From NCBI RefSeq assembly GCF_000334455.1, contig NZ_BANX01000036.1, positions 1 to 64,000 on the forward strand: DNA of 64,000 nucleotides, read 5' to 3'. The notes beneath the pieces were generated by a model, which was given only the letters and a program-made list of their open reading frames with translations, was not told the DNA's origin and made no database searches. The position numbers were made by a program, and so were the translations under genes. Positions 30,196-38,738 of this stretch are shown in pieces. Position 1 is the first letter of the stretch. Each line of letters begins with the position of its first letter. The stretch is from Gordonia soli NBRC 108243. GTDB lineage: Bacteria; Actinomycetota; Actinomycetes; Mycobacteriales; Mycobacteriaceae.

Positions 30196-30411
30196 TGTTC
30201 TCCCTCACATTGCTAACGCCCCGGTCGTCGGCGTCCTGGCGGCGGCTTGCGGATATGCGACGACCAGCCTGACTTCCACTCTAGAGGTCGTCGCCACCAC
30301 ACCTGCAGTTAACGCCAGCCCCAATCCGATGGGTGGGGCCTGAAGTTGGGCTCTGCGAGGTTCAACCGCGCAGGCAGGGCCGGTAGTTCCGCGCGCGCTA
30401 CGCCCACAGCG

Positions 30412-30443
30412 AACGGCCCGGATCCGTGCGTATCCGGGCCGTT
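30412..30443. terminator. Strong hairpin downstream of the VOC gene
   Basis: AACGGCCCGGAT and ATCCGGGCCGTT form a perfect 12-bp stem with an 8-nt loop. On the minus strand it lies 19 nt after the stop of the VOC gene at 30462. It may insulate clpC1. Confidence 0.8.
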
Positions 30444-30461
30444 GACCTGCATCGGGAGCGA

Positions 30462-31223
30462 TCAGGGATGGAGGACGGAGAGGACGTTTCCGCTGGGGTC
30501 GGTGAACCACGCGATGTCGGGGCCGTTGCCGCGCATGACCCCGCGCTCGTCCTGTCCCATCCCGTCGTACCGGACGAACTCCACGCCCTTGCCGACCAGG
30601 TCGTCGACGGCTGCGTCGATGTCGGTGACCGGAATATTGAGGATGGTGAAGCCGGCGGGTTCGTGGTCGGGCTTGGGATAGGCGATCACCGTGGTCGAGC
30701 GGTTGATGCGGATGTCGAGGATGCCCATCGGCCCGCGGAGCACCCGCATGCCCAGCACGTCCGCGTAGAACGCGGCGGCCTCGTCGATGTCGCGGACGGC
30801 GAACCCGCTGAAGGGCGACGTCGGCTCTGCGGTCATCTGCTGTTCGACCTCGTCGGAGAGCCGCAGGATCTGCAACCAGTTGCCGTCCGGGTCCTCGACG
30901 ACACCGAACCAGCTGCCGTCACGGTCCTCGAGCGGGCTGACCCAGCGCGCGCCGAGCTCGTCGAGGCGGGCAGCCGTGGCCTGCGGGTCGTCCACCTCGA
31001 CGTTGAGGATGGCCCGCGCGCCGCCCGGATTGGGGCCGTTCACGTCGTCCCGGCGGTCGAACATGATGTAGAAGCCGTCGAGGTCGACCACGTGATAGCC
31101 CGGATCGCCGGGATCGTCGCCGGTCGCCGACAACGTGGCCTCGAAGGCGGACGCGTACCAGTCGCGCAGCCGGTCGGGGTCGTCGCTGGACAGGAGCATG
31201 CTGGAGATCGTTGCGGTAGCCAT
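30462..31223 (-). CDS. Two-domain VOC (glyoxalase/bleomycin resistance) protein
   Basis: The 253-residue protein has two vicinal-oxygen-chelate domains: residues about 5-125 (MLLSSDDPDRLRDWYASAF ... VVEDPDGNWLQIL) and about 137-250 (GFAVRDIDEAAAFYADVLG ... WFTDPSGNVLSVL). Each shows the betaalphabetabetabeta pattern with the terminal DPxGN motif. Enzyme activity is unknown; such proteins may be dioxygenases, isomerases or drug binders. It is divergent from betT with a 79-bp gap. Confidence 0.85.
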   Translation of the reverse strand: MATATISSMLLSSDDPDRLRDWYASAFEATLSATGDDPGDPGYHVVDLDGFYIMFDRRDDVNGPNPGGARAILNVEVDDPQATAARLDELGARWVSPLEDRDGSWFGVVEDPDGNWLQILRLSDEVEQQMTAEPTSPFSGFAVRDIDEAAAFYADVLGMRVLRGPMGILDIRINRSTTVIAYPKPDHEPAGFTILNIPVTDIDAAVDDLVGKGVEFVRYDGMGQDERGVMRGNGPDIAWFTDPSGNVLSVLHP

Positions 31224-31302
31224 ACCGATACCGACTCCGCGAGCGGCCCGAACTCATCGCGATCGGCGTCCGTTTCGTCGGTAATGGACTAACTTCCTCC
31301 TC

Positions 31303-33423
31303 ATGGGCGAATCCGGGGGGACCACGTTTTCGGAAGCCGGACGCGGATCGGTGAACAAGCCGGTCTTCCTGATCTCGGCGGGCATCGTCCTCGCCTTCGC
31401 GGTCTGGGCGCTCGCCGCGCCGGACACCGCGGAGACGGTGATCGGCGACGTCCGGGACTTCATCTCGCGCTGGTTCGGGTGGTGGTATTTCATCCTCGCC
31501 ACCGCGATCGTCGGCATCGTCGTCTTCCTCGGTGTCAGCAAGTACGGGCGGTACCGGCTCGGCCCTGAGGAATCACGCCCGGAGTACAGCCTGTTCACCT
31601 GGACGTCGATGCTCTTCGCCGCGGGTATCGGCATCGATCTGATGTTCTTCTCGGTCGCCGAGCCGGTCACCCACTTCCTCACCCCACCGACCGGTCCACC
31701 GGAGACCAACGGTGCCGCCCGTGAGGCGGTCACCTGGACGGTCTTCCACTACGGGGTGACCGGCTGGGCGATGTACGCGCTGATGGGCGGCGCTCTGGCG
31801 TACTTCGCCTTCCGCCACAACCTGCCGCTGACCATCCGGGCGGCGCTCTACCCGATCTTCGGCCGGCGGGTCGAGGGACGCTGGGGCGACGCGATCGACG
31901 TCGCCGCGGTCCTCGGCACCATCTTCGGCATCGCGACCTCGCTGGGCATCGGCATCGTGCAGCTCAACTTCGGACTCAACGAGATCTTCGGCATCCCACA
32001 GGGAAAGGCCGCCCAGATCGGTCTGATCGTGCTCTCGGTCGTGATGGCCACGGCATCGGCGACCTCGGGTGTCGACAAGGGCATCCGCAGACTGTCCGAG
32101 CTCAATGTGATCCTGGCGATCCTGCTGCTGGTCTACATCCTCGTCGCAGGCCGCTCCGACTTCCTGCTGAACGGACTCGTACAGAACGCGGGCGACTACG
32201 TGTCGACCTTCCTCGACCGCACCCTGGACACCTTCGCCTGGGATCAGGTGAACCCGAACCCCGGCAACGACGCACGAGCGTTCGTCGACGGCTGGACGCT
32301 GTTCTTCTGGGCGTGGTGGGTGGCCTGGGCGCCGTTCGTCGGACTCTTCCTTGCCCGGATCTCCCGCGGGCGGACGTTGCGGCAGTTCATCTTCGGCGTC
32401 CTCGTCGTCCCGTTCAGCTTCATCCTGCTGTGGATCTCGATCTTCGGTAACAGCGCCCTGGAGGTGGCACGCGGGGACAAGGAGTTCGCCGACGTCACCG
32501 CCTCCACCCCGGAGGCAGGCTTCTACTCGCTCCTCGAGCAGTACCCGGGCGCGCCGCTGCTGATCGGCATCGCGACCATCACCGGCCTGTTGTTCTACGT
32601 CACCAGCGCCGACTCCGGCTCGTTGGTGATGGGCAACTTCACCTCGAAGCTCACCGACCCGATGGCCGACTGCTCGCGCTCGTTGCGGATCTTCTGGTCG
32701 GTGGCCATCGGTCTGCTGACGCTGTCGATGTTGTTCGCCGGCGGCGGCGACGGATCGATCCTCACGCTCCAGGCGGCGACCGTCATCATGGGTCTGCCGT
32801 TCTCGTTCGTGCTCGGGCTGATCGGGGTGTCGCTGCTACGGGCGGTGCGCAACGAGTCGTTCAAACTCGACAGCTTCCGGACCACGCTCCCCAAGGTGAT
32901 CGCCGCGGGGAGAGGTGTGTCCGAACACGGGAGCTGGCGACAGCGACTGGTAGGCACGCTGCGTTATCCGAGTGCCACGGCCACCCGGAAGTTCATCACC
33001 AAGTCGGTGGTCCCGGCGATGCGCGAGGTCTCCGACGAGTTCGCCAAGGAGGGCATCACCGCGCGCGTCGACGAGTCGGCGGTCAACGAGGGACTCCCCT
33101 CGCCGCGACTGTTCGTCGACCTCGCCCACGATCCCGGCTTCGAGTACTGCGTGTGGCCGGTCTCGGCGCCGACTCCGACCTATGCGGTCCTCACCCAGCG
33201 GTCCGACGACCGCTACTTCCGTTGCGAGGTGTACCTGACCGAGGGCTCACAGGGGTACTCCCTCAACGGCTACGGCCGCGAGCAGATCATCGGCGACATC
33301 CTCGACCAGTACGAACGCCACCTCGGCTACCTCCACTTGCGCCGCGCGGCCACCGATCACCACGACCCCGATACCGTGGTCGACGTACCCGACAGCGATC
33401 CCGAAGGAACACCTGCTCGATGA
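31303..33423 (+). CDS. betT: BCCT-family choline/betaine transporter BetT
   Basis: The 706-residue protein has 12 membrane helices and the BCCT tryptophan signature WTLFFWAWWVAWAPFVGLF near residue 328-346, followed by FLARISRGRTLRQFI. A hydrophilic C-terminal domain of about 170 residues follows helix 12, as in E. coli BetT where it senses osmotic conditions. It is the first gene of a tight betT-betB-betA operon joined by 4-nt overlaps, which fits uptake of choline for conversion to the osmoprotectant glycine betaine. No good ribosome site precedes ATG 31303; GTG 31351 is an alternative. Confidence 0.88.
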   Translation: MGESGGTTFSEAGRGSVNKPVFLISAGIVLAFAVWALAAPDTAETVIGDVRDFISRWFGWWYFILATAIVGIVVFLGVSKYGRYRLGPEESRPEYSLFTWTSMLFAAGIGIDLMFFSVAEPVTHFLTPPTGPPETNGAAREAVTWTVFHYGVTGWAMYALMGGALAYFAFRHNLPLTIRAALYPIFGRRVEGRWGDAIDVAAVLGTIFGIATSLGIGIVQLNFGLNEIFGIPQGKAAQIGLIVLSVVMATASATSGVDKGIRRLSELNVILAILLLVYILVAGRSDFLLNGLVQNAGDYVSTFLDRTLDTFAWDQVNPNPGNDARAFVDGWTLFFWAWWVAWAPFVGLFLARISRGRTLRQFIFGVLVVPFSFILLWISIFGNSALEVARGDKEFADVTASTPEAGFYSLLEQYPGAPLLIGIATITGLLFYVTSADSGSLVMGNFTSKLTDPMADCSRSLRIFWSVAIGLLTLSMLFAGGGDGSILTLQAATVIMGLPFSFVLGLIGVSLLRAVRNESFKLDSFRTTLPKVIAAGRGVSEHGSWRQRLVGTLRYPSATATRKFITKSVVPAMREVSDEFAKEGITARVDESAVNEGLPSPRLFVDLAHDPGFEYCVWPVSAPTPTYAVLTQRSDDRYFRCEVYLTEGSQGYSLNGYGREQIIGDILDQYERHLGYLHLRRAATDHHDPDTVVDVPDSDPEGTPAR

Positions 33424-34934
33424 GCGACACCCTCTACATCGACGGCGAATGGCGTGCGTCGACAACCGGCGACACCCGCGAGATCCATTGTCCGGCCGAC
33501 GGTTCCCTGGTCGACGTGGTGGCCGAGGCCGACGCAGCCGACACCGAGGCCGCGATCGCCGCGGCGCGGCGAGCATTCGACGACGGGGACTGGCGCGCCA
33601 CCCCGGCGGCCGAGCGCGGCGACCTGTTGCTGCGTGTAGCCGACGAGATCGACTCGCGCCGAGACGAGTTCGTGCGCGCAGAGACCCTCGACACGGGCAA
33701 GCGGCCATATGAGTCGGATCTCGACATGACCGACATCGCAAACTGCTTCCGGTACTTCGGCAAGCTGGCCGCAGACGATGCGGGACGCGTGGTCGATGCC
33801 GGGTCACCCGATGCCGACTCCCGGATCGTCTACGAACCGGTGGGCGTCTGCGGCCTCATCACGCCCTGGAACTACCCGCTGTTGCAGGCCGCCTGGAAGA
33901 TCGCGCCGGCCCTGGCCGCCGGCAACACGTTCGTGCTCAAGCCCGCCGAGCTCACCCCGCACACGTCGATCCTGATCACCAGGGTGCTCGCCGACCTCGG
34001 CCTGCCGCGCGGCGTCGCCAACCTCGTGCTCGGAGCTGGGGCGACCGCGGGCGCACCGCTGTCGTCACACCGAGACGTCGATCTCGTCTCGTTCACCGGG
34101 GGCCTGGCGACTGGGCGGGTAATCGCGCGGGAGGCCGCGGCCACGGTCAAGAAGGTCGCACTCGAGCTCGGCGGCAAGAACCCGAACGTCGTGTTCGCCG
34201 ACGCCTGCGACACCGACGAGCGACTCGCCGCGTCCGTCGACAACGCGCTCAACGCCGCATTCCTGCACTCCGGTCAAGTGTGCTCTGCCGGAGCGCGTCT
34301 CGTGATCGAGGAGTCGGCGCACGACCGGTTCGTCGACGAACTGGTACGGCGTGCCGAGGAGATCCGCCTCGGGTTGCCCTTCGACGAGGCCACCGAGACC
34401 GGCCCGCTGATCTCTCGGGCCCATCGCGACAAGGTCCATGCCTACGTCGAGCAGGCCCGCACCGACGGCGCGACCATCCGGACCGGCGGTGCGTTCGCCA
34501 CCGGCGACCACGGGGCGGGCTCGCTCGACGATGGCTGGTTCTACCTGCCGACGGTCATCGACCGCGCAGACCGGTCGATGGCATGCGTGCACGACGAGGC
34601 CTTCGGCCCCACGGTGACCGTCGAGACCTTCACCGACGAGGACCAGGCGGTGGCGATCGCCAACGACACCGAATACGGGCTCGCCGGCGCCGTCTGGTCG
34701 TCGGATGCCGCTCGCGCCCGCCGCATCGCGGCGCGTCTGCGCCACGGCACGGTGTGGGTCAACGACTTCGGACCGTATCTGCCGCAGGCGGAGTGGGGCG
34801 GATTCGGCCACTCCGGCGTCGGCCGCGAACTGGGACCGTCGGGGCTGGCGGAGTACCGCGAGGCCAAACATGTCTACGAGAACCTGCGACCGGGTGTCAC
34901 CGGCTGGTTCGCCGATCGAGGGAGCGCACAGTGA
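33420..34934 (+). CDS. betB: Betaine aldehyde dehydrogenase
   Basis: The 504-residue aldehyde dehydrogenase oxidises betaine aldehyde to glycine betaine with NAD(P). Seen are the N-terminal LYIDGEWRAS, the cofactor segment PWNYPLLQAAWKIAPALAAG, the catalytic Glu in LELGGKNPNVVFADA (about 242) and the catalytic Cys in HSGQVCSAGARLV (about 285). ATG overlaps the betT stop by 4 nt. General aldehyde dehydrogenases look similar; the transporter and GMC neighbours decide the name. Confidence 0.88.
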   Translation: MSDTLYIDGEWRASTTGDTREIHCPADGSLVDVVAEADAADTEAAIAAARRAFDDGDWRATPAAERGDLLLRVADEIDSRRDEFVRAETLDTGKRPYESDLDMTDIANCFRYFGKLAADDAGRVVDAGSPDADSRIVYEPVGVCGLITPWNYPLLQAAWKIAPALAAGNTFVLKPAELTPHTSILITRVLADLGLPRGVANLVLGAGATAGAPLSSHRDVDLVSFTGGLATGRVIAREAAATVKKVALELGGKNPNVVFADACDTDERLAASVDNALNAAFLHSGQVCSAGARLVIEESAHDRFVDELVRRAEEIRLGLPFDEATETGPLISRAHRDKVHAYVEQARTDGATIRTGGAFATGDHGAGSLDDGWFYLPTVIDRADRSMACVHDEAFGPTVTVETFTDEDQAVAIANDTEYGLAGAVWSSDAARARRIAARLRHGTVWVNDFGPYLPQAEWGGFGHSGVGRELGPSGLAEYREAKHVYENLRPGVTGWFADRGSAQ

Positions 34935-36508
34935 GCGACACGGACACCTACGACTACGTCGTCGTCGGTGGTGGGTCGGCGGGTGCCGCGGTGGCGTCCC
35001 GCCTGTCGGAGAACCCGGCGGTGGCGGTGTGCCTGCTGGAGGCGGGGCCGTCGGATGTCGGTGACGAAGCGATCCTGCGGCTGGACCGCTGGATGGAGTT
35101 GCTCGAGTCGGGTTACGACTGGGACTACCCGATCGAACCGCAGGAGAACGGCAACGACTTCATGCGGCACGCCCGCGCCAAGGTGCTGGGCGGCTGCAGC
35201 TCACACAACAGCTGCATCGCGTTCTGGGCCCCCCGCGAGGATCTCGACGCCTGGGAACGCGACCACGGTTGCGCCGGGTGGGGTTCGGAGTCGCTCTACC
35301 GGCTGTACCCGCAGATCGAGACCAACGACGCACCGGGAGACCACCACGGTCGCAGCGGTCCGGTGCATCTGATGACGGTGCCGCCCGACGATCCGTGCGG
35401 CGTCGCGGTGCTGGACGCGTGCGAGGCGGTCGGCATCCCGCGGACCGAGTTCAACAGCGGATCGACGGTCGTCAACGGCGCCAACTTCTTCCAGATCAAT
35501 CGACGTCCCGACGGCGTCCGGTCGTCGTCGTCGGTGAGCTACCTGCACCCCAATCTCGACCGCCCGAATCTGACCATCCGGACCGGGTCGTGGGCGAAGC
35601 GGATCGTTACCGAGACCGTCGACGGGGGCCCGCGCGCGGTGGGTGTCGACATCACCGACAACGCCTTCGGGCGCACGACCACCATCCGCGCGAACCGCGA
35701 GGTGATCGTCTCCACCGGGGCCATCGACACCCCGAAGCTGTTGATGCTCTCCGGGATCGGGCCGGCCGACCATCTGGCCGAGCACGGTATCGACGTGCTC
35801 GTCGACTCGCCGGGTGTCGGGGCACACCTGCAGGATCATCCCGAGGGGGTCATCGGATTCGAGACCACGCGCCCGATGATCACCGAATCGACCCAGTGGT
35901 GGGAGGCGGGCATCTTCACGACCGTCGACAACGGGCTCGACCGTCCCGACCTGATGATGCACTACGGCAGTGTGCCGTTCGACATGCACACGCTGCGACA
36001 GGGTTACCCGACGAGCGAGAACACCTTCTGTCTCACACCGAATGTCACGCATGCGCGGTCCCGCGGCACGGTTCGGCTGCGATCACGGGACTTCCGTGAC
36101 AAACCGCGGGTCGACCCCCGGTACTTCACCGATGCCGAGGGCTACGACATGCGCATCATGATCGCCGGCCTCCGCAGGGCTCGCGAGATCGCCGCGGCCG
36201 CACCGCTGTCGGAGTGGGTGGCCCGCGAGCTGTACCCCGGCCCGGACACGACGTCGGATGCCGAGCTGGCCGATTACGTCCGACGTACCCACAACACCGT
36301 CTATCACCCGGTCGGCACCGCCCGGATGGGTGCTGCCGACGACGCGCTGTCGCCGCTCGACCCCGAACTGCGGGTGAAAGGTGTGGCGGGGCTCCGGGTC
36401 GCCGACGCGTCGGTGTTCCCCGAACACACCACGGTCAACCCGAACATCACCGTGATGCTCGTCGGCGAGCGCTGCGCCGAACTGGTGGCCGCCCAGTCGA
36501 TTTCGTAG
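34931..36508 (+). CDS. betA: GMC oxidoreductase, choline dehydrogenase
   Basis: The 525-residue FAD enzyme has YDYVVVGGGSAGAAVASRL at the N-terminus (about 6-24), the second GMC signature LMLSGIGPADHLAEHGI and the active-site His in NTVYHPVGTARMG near residue 460, then NPNITVMLVGE. Together with BetB it would turn choline into betaine. It starts at GTG overlapping the betB stop by 4 nt, with GAGGGAG before it. The substrate loop CSSHNSCIAFWAP differs from the usual GGSSSING, so another alcohol is possible. The stop lies inside a palindromic element (36497-36549). Confidence 0.82.
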   Translation: MSDTDTYDYVVVGGGSAGAAVASRLSENPAVAVCLLEAGPSDVGDEAILRLDRWMELLESGYDWDYPIEPQENGNDFMRHARAKVLGGCSSHNSCIAFWAPREDLDAWERDHGCAGWGSESLYRLYPQIETNDAPGDHHGRSGPVHLMTVPPDDPCGVAVLDACEAVGIPRTEFNSGSTVVNGANFFQINRRPDGVRSSSSVSYLHPNLDRPNLTIRTGSWAKRIVTETVDGGPRAVGVDITDNAFGRTTTIRANREVIVSTGAIDTPKLLMLSGIGPADHLAEHGIDVLVDSPGVGAHLQDHPEGVIGFETTRPMITESTQWWEAGIFTTVDNGLDRPDLMMHYGSVPFDMHTLRQGYPTSENTFCLTPNVTHARSRGTVRLRSRDFRDKPRVDPRYFTDAEGYDMRIMIAGLRRAREIAAAAPLSEWVARELYPGPDTTSDAELADYVRRTHNTVYHPVGTARMGAADDALSPLDPELRVKGVAGLRVADASVFPEHTTVNPNITVMLVGERCAELVAAQSIS

Positions 36509-36549
36509 CAGAAGTTCCCGTTTTCCGGGAACAACTTCTACCGATTCGG
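36497..36549. repeat. Dispersed palindromic element, copy 1
   Basis: Two 24-nt arms (36497-36520 and 36526-36549) pair at 17 of 24 positions around a TTTTC centre, with a perfect GTTCCCG/CGGGAAC core. The betA stop codon lies in the left arm and the TetR stop is 3 nt beyond the right arm. The right arm read on the minus strand, CCGAATCGGTAGAAGTTGTT, resembles the arm of copy 2 at 63284-63334. Confidence 0.75.
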
Positions 36550-36551
36550 CG

Positions 36552-37154
36552 CTAGCCGAGGAACGAGTCGACGATGCGGTCCATCACCCGCACGACCTGA
36601 TCCGTGGCGAGCTCGGTGTCGTCGGCCGCGGCCACGAACAACGCCGCCTCGTCGAGAGCGCCGATGGCCACGTGCGCGATCGGCCGGGTCGGCTGGTCGG
36701 GGATCTGCCCGACGGCGATGGCCGCCTGCAGCAACCCTTCGACGAGCGCGAACCCGAACTCTTCACCACGATCCCGCCACTCCTTCCACCCCAGCACAGC
36801 CGGCGCGTCGACGAGCCCGATGAGGTGTGCGGCGGGGTCGGCGAAGGCCCGCAGGAAGACCCGTATCCCGGCCCGGAGCGCCGCGACCGGATCGTCGAGC
36901 ACGATCTCGCCGACCTCGGCCGCGATGCGCTCGGTGATCTCCTTCTCGAGGTCGGTGTAGACCGCCGCGAAGAGCCCCTGCTTGTCGGTGAACTGGTGGT
37001 ACAGCGCACCGCGGGTGACCCCGGCCGCCTCGACGATGGCCTGGGTGCCCACGTCGGCGTACCCGTGTTCACCGAAGAGCCTGCGTCCGGCAGCGATCAA
37101 CGCCGCGCGGGTCGCCGCGGTTCGTTCGGCCTGTGTGCGACGAGCAGCGTTCAT
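36552..37154 (-). CDS. TetR-family transcriptional regulator
   Basis: The 200-residue protein has a standard TetR DNA-binding region at the N-terminus (RAALIAAGRRLFGEHGYADV then VEAAGVTRGALYHQFTDKQGLF) and an all-helical ligand domain. ATG 37154 was chosen because the fold starts right there; the frame is open upstream but through the promoter region. It is divergent from the alpha/beta hydrolase at 37249 and convergent with betA. The direct repeats at 37163-37216 are likely its operator. It could respond to choline like BetI, but the divergent hydrolase is a more natural target. Confidence 0.88.
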   Translation of the reverse strand: MNAARRTQAERTAATRAALIAAGRRLFGEHGYADVGTQAIVEAAGVTRGALYHQFTDKQGLFAAVYTDLEKEITERIAAEVGEIVLDDPVAALRAGIRVFLRAFADPAAHLIGLVDAPAVLGWKEWRDRGEEFGFALVEGLLQAAIAVGQIPDQPTRPIAHVAIGALDEAALFVAAADDTELATDQVVRVMDRIVDSFLG

Positions 37155-37162
37155 CTCACACC

Positions 37163-37216
37163 GTTGACTTCCATACAGATTGCACGTAACTTCCATACCG
37201 AGTGTTCGTAAGTTCC
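37163..37216. promoter_or_regulatory. Three direct repeats phased at 22 bp, probable TetR operator
   Basis: CGTNAACTTCC-like units begin near 37163 (GTTGACTTCC), 37185 (CGTAACTTCC) and 37207 (CGTAAGTTCC). The first two extend to ACTTCCATAC at 37167-37176 and 37189-37198. The spacing of two helical turns suggests protein binding on one DNA face between the divergent TetR and hydrolase genes. Confidence 0.5.
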
Positions 37217-37248
37217 CGACAAAGCCTATCCGAGAGGTCAACGAGATC

Positions 37249-38121
37249 ATGACGACCACGCTGCAGACCATCGAACTGCCGTCCGGGACCATCGAGTACG
37301 CGACGTACGGCCCCGACGACTCCGCCCACCCACCGGTGGTCTTCGTGCACGGTGTCGCCGTCGACCACCGTCTGTGGGAGCCGACCGCCGAGCTGCTCGC
37401 GGCGGCCGGATACCGCTGCTACGCACCGACACTCCCCCTCGGCGCGCATCGCATCCCGTGGGGTCCGGACGCCGATCGGAGTCCACGTGGCGCGGCCGCA
37501 CTGATCGGAGAGTTCATCTCGACCCTCGGCCTCTCCGACGTGACCCTCGTCGGCAACGACACGGGCGGCGCCCTCTGTCAGTTCGCGCTCGATGCCGACC
37601 CCGATCTCGCCGCCCGTGTCCTGTTCACCAACTGCGACGCGTTCGAGAAGTTCCCGCCCCAACCGTTCCCGGTGGTCTTCGCCTTGCTGAAGCAGCCATG
37701 GGCGCTCCGCCCACTGGTGGCCGGACCGCTGCAGGTCCGCGCGATCCGTCACTCGGCCCTCGGCGTTGGCCTACTGGTCACCGACCCCGATCCCGCGCTG
37801 ACCAAGTCGGTCTTCGAACCGCTGCGCACCGACTCCCGGATCCGCGACGACCTGTCGGCACTCCTCCGCGCGCTCCGGCCGACGGACCTCGCCGCCATCA
37901 CGCCCCGACTGTCGAAGGTCACCGCCCCGGTGTCGGTGATGTGGGGTTCCGACGACCGCGCATTCCGCCCGGCGCTGGGCAAGCGGTTGGCCGAGGTCTT
38001 CGAGCAGGCGACCTTCACCGAGATCCCCGGTTCGCGGACGTTCGTCTCCCTCGACCAGCCCCGAGCGTTGGCCGACGCCGTCGCCGAACTCACCCGACGC
38101 CCGGTGGGCGCACGCGGCTGA
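37249..38121 (+). CDS. Alpha/beta hydrolase with Asp nucleophile
   Basis: The 290-residue protein has the oxyanion segment VFVHGVAVDHRLW (about 31-43) and a nucleophile elbow VGNDTGGALCQF where Asp104 replaces the usual Ser. That pattern is typical of haloalkane dehalogenase/epoxide hydrolase relatives. A later Asp in MWGSDDRAF (about 235) fits the acid, but a clear C-terminal catalytic His is not obvious (GSRTFVSLDQP lies where GHF or GHW is expected), so activity is doubtful. It is divergent from and probably controlled by the TetR gene at 36552. Confidence 0.83.
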   Translation: MTTTLQTIELPSGTIEYATYGPDDSAHPPVVFVHGVAVDHRLWEPTAELLAAAGYRCYAPTLPLGAHRIPWGPDADRSPRGAAALIGEFISTLGLSDVTLVGNDTGGALCQFALDADPDLAARVLFTNCDAFEKFPPQPFPVVFALLKQPWALRPLVAGPLQVRAIRHSALGVGLLVTDPDPALTKSVFEPLRTDSRIRDDLSALLRALRPTDLAAITPRLSKVTAPVSVMWGSDDRAFRPALGKRLAEVFEQATFTEIPGSRTFVSLDQPRALADAVAELTRRPVGARG

Positions 38122-38171
38122 CCAGGCACTTCTACACCGGCTGAAAGTTTCTTGCGAACAGGCGTCGGAAA

Positions 38172-38738
38172 ATGACGTTCGCGCACGACGATGATGGTGT
38201 GAGCGGCGAACAACCGGGTGCGCCGGAGACCGGAGCGCAGGCACTGCTGGCGTGCTACGACGAAGCACTGCCCGCGGTGTACGGCTACGTCTTCCGACGC
38301 TGCTCGGACCGTCGCGTTGCCGAGGACCTGACCTCGGAGACCTTCCTGGCGGCGATGGACACCGTGCGCAAGGACGACACGGTTGCACCGCATGTCGGTT
38401 GGCTCATCGGCGTCGCCCGGCACAAGCTCGCCGACCACTGGCGTCGGATGCAGCGCACGCCGGAACCCGTGGAGGAACTCCCCGAGCCGGGAGACGACCC
38501 CTGGGACGTCCACCTCGACCGGATGGTCGCGCACCACACGCTGGGCCAGTTGTCACCGACCCATCGGGCGGTACTGACCCTCCGCTATGTCGACGATCTG
38601 CCGGTCGGTGAATGCGCCGAACTCCTCGATCGGACGGTCGGCGCGACCGAGGCGCTGCTCACGCGGGCCAAGCGGGCGTTCCGCGCGGCCTATCCGGACA
38701 CCGACGCCCGGACCGCGACGAGAGGAGGACGCGCATGA
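38172..38738 (+). CDS. ECF-type RNA polymerase sigma factor
   Basis: The 188-residue protein has sigma region 2 (YDEALPAVYGYVFRRCSDRR then AEDLTSETFLAAM, about 29-62) and region 4 (LSPTHRAVLTLRYVDDLPVG then DRTVGATEALLTRAKRAFR, about 125-170). It directs RNA polymerase to a small set of promoters. No zinc-finger anti-sigma gene follows; instead its stop overlaps by 4 nt a gene for a VOC protein with an N-terminal extension. Only GGAA precedes ATG 38172, so the start is less certain. Confidence 0.88.
   Translation: MTFAHDDDGVSGEQPGAPETGAQALLACYDEALPAVYGYVFRRCSDRRVAEDLTSETFLAAMDTVRKDDTVAPHVGWLIGVARHKLADHWRRMQRTPEPVEELPEPGDDPWDVHLDRMVAHHTLGQLSPTHRAVLTLRYVDDLPVGECAELLDRTVGATEALLTRAKRAFRAAYPDTDARTATRGGRA

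Noticed and set aside
30240..30270. Possible ClgR box upstream of clpC1
   Set aside because: TTGCGGATATGCGA looks partly symmetric but does not match the CGC-N5-GCG pattern known for ClgR.
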